Source: Comamonas terrigena NBRC 13299
GTDB lineage: Bacteria; Pseudomonadota; Gammaproteobacteria; Burkholderiales; Burkholderiaceae_C
Assembly (NCBI RefSeq): GCF_006740045.1
Contig: NZ_AP019749.1
Location: 4,545,001-4,609,000 of the forward strand
DNA length: 64,000 bases
Direction of reading: 5' to 3'
The notes beneath the pieces are model-generated. The model did not search any database. It saw nothing but the letters and a program-made list of their open reading frames with translations, and was not told the DNA's origin. Each line of letters starts with the position of its first letter. Position 1 is the first letter of the stretch. Below, piece after piece: positions 63,463 to 64,000 of this stretch. The translations under genes were made by a program, and so were the position numbers.

Positions 63463-64000
63463 TGTTTCTTCAGGGCATGGGCGCATTCCAGCGCACGGTC
63501 AAAATCAAACGCGTCCACGGCTTCCTGCAGCGGCTGGATGTCGAGGGACGACGCATGCTGCTGCAGCGCATCCAGCGCATCCGAGGCCAGCTCGCCGCCT
63601 TGCAGCGCGGCAATGGTTTCATCCAGCCAGTACTGCAGCTGCGCGGCCGGCACGTCGGCAGCGGCTTGCACCGGGGCCGCGGGTGCGGCCGCGGTGTCCT
63701 GCTGCGCCAGCAGGCCGTCCAGGTGCGCCAGCGCCGGTGGCAGATCGCGCAGCTGACGGTCTGCCAGGGCCACATCGCGGCTGCGGGCCGCGCCTTCCAG
63801 CGTGGCGGCCATGGTGTAGAGCGTGTTCAGCGCCAGATTGCCCGCAGCGCCACGCATGCGGTGGGCGGCGGCGGCCAGCTCGACCCAGTCTTCGGCATCG
63901 CGCAGCGACTGCAGGCGCAGCGCCTGGCCCGGCTGGTCCTTGGCAAAACGGCGCAGGGCACGCAGCAGGCTGTCCATGCTGCCCCAGCGCTGCAAGCCGG
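63447..64000 (-). CDS. HPt-domain C-terminal part of a phosphorelay protein (5' part outside window)
   Basis: The gene reads leftward and its N-terminal part lies beyond base 64000. The visible end of about 184 residues contains a histidine phosphotransfer-like helix with AAAHRMRGAAGNLAL (His codon at about 63861-63863), then an Ala-rich linker and a second helical bundle ending CAHALKKQWTLA. This is typical of the C-terminus of hybrid histidine kinases of the BvgS/ArcB kind, but a stand-alone HPt protein is possible. It overlaps the HD-GYP regulator by 16 bases. Confidence 0.8.
   Translation of the reverse strand, partial: GLQRWGSMDSLLRALRRFAKDQPGQALRLQSLRDAEDWVELAAAAHRMRGAAGNLALNTLYTMAATLEGAARSRDVALADRQLRDLPPALAHLDGLLAQQDTAAAPAAPVQAAADVPAAQLQYWLDETIAALQGGELASDALDALQQHASSLDIQPLQEAVDAFDFDRALECAHALKKQWTLA

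Overview
The window is a GC-rich chromosomal segment of a betaproteobacterium, most likely in the Comamonadaceae (Comamonas/Delftia/Acidovorax-like). The grounds are GC content, two Bug-type (TctC-like) solute receptors, a fused indolepyruvate:ferredoxin oxidoreductase next to an Lrp regulator, the uvrA / MFS / ssb neighbourhood, and the sequence character of the housekeeping proteins. The genus is not secure. I saw no rRNA, tRNA, insertion sequence, CRISPR array or prophage. This is mostly core chromosome with a few accessory blocks.

Layout. 1-3220: minus-strand operon def, lipoprotein, fmt, azlC, azlD, joined mostly by ATGA overlaps; azlD runs off the left edge. dprA is divergent from def. 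4819-8104: yajC-secD-secF translocase operon. 8404-12790: a 1,199-residue fused 2-oxoacid:ferredoxin oxidoreductase, divergent from an Lrp-type regulator. 12915-17100: an MFS exporter, mltA with an oppositely oriented 41-residue membrane protein sharing its start bases, and an OmpA-like lipoprotein. 17202-24811: minus-strand run yhdP, nitrilase-type amidase, PAS kinase, FixJ-type regulator. 24918-29882: glnE, a degenerate HD-GYP protein, a GST. 30027-39977: purB, yaeQ, a GNAT protein, pgk, an ExoD-like protein, an RcnB-like protein, a DMT exporter, pyrF, a LysR regulator and a Bug receptor. 40131-43624: an FAD oxidoreductase and a chemoreceptor. 43736-50541: uvrA, MFS, ssb and a globin-coupled diguanylate cyclase. 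50650-53291: a LuxR-type response regulator and its 7TM kinase. 53266-61716: mnmA and a nudJ-like gene flank a plus-strand tricarballylate-type cluster (LysR regulator, GntP transporter, tcuA, tcuB, Bug receptor). 61808-64000: a GNAT protein, an HD-GYP response regulator, and the HPt-bearing end of a protein cut by the window.

How the genes work together. def and fmt handle N-terminal formyl-methionine chemistry. yajC-secD-secF drive export. yhdP and mltA serve the envelope. The tcu-like block should import a tricarboxylate and oxidise it to cis-aconitate for the TCA cycle. Two c-di-GMP enzymes that look active (globin-GGDEF and response regulator-HD-GYP) and one that looks dead (the HD-GYP at 27761) sit in the same 64 kb.

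The most interesting points are the tcu-like cluster with its exchanged transporter and a 15-bp LysR-type palindrome before tcuA; its placement between mnmA and nudJ, which are neighbours in E. coli; the divergent small membrane protein whose start overlaps that of mltA; possible leaderless starts of purB and pyrF; a perfect 12-bp inverted repeat before pgk; and an AT-rich putative dispersed repeat before ssb. I did not find a clearly new multi-gene system.
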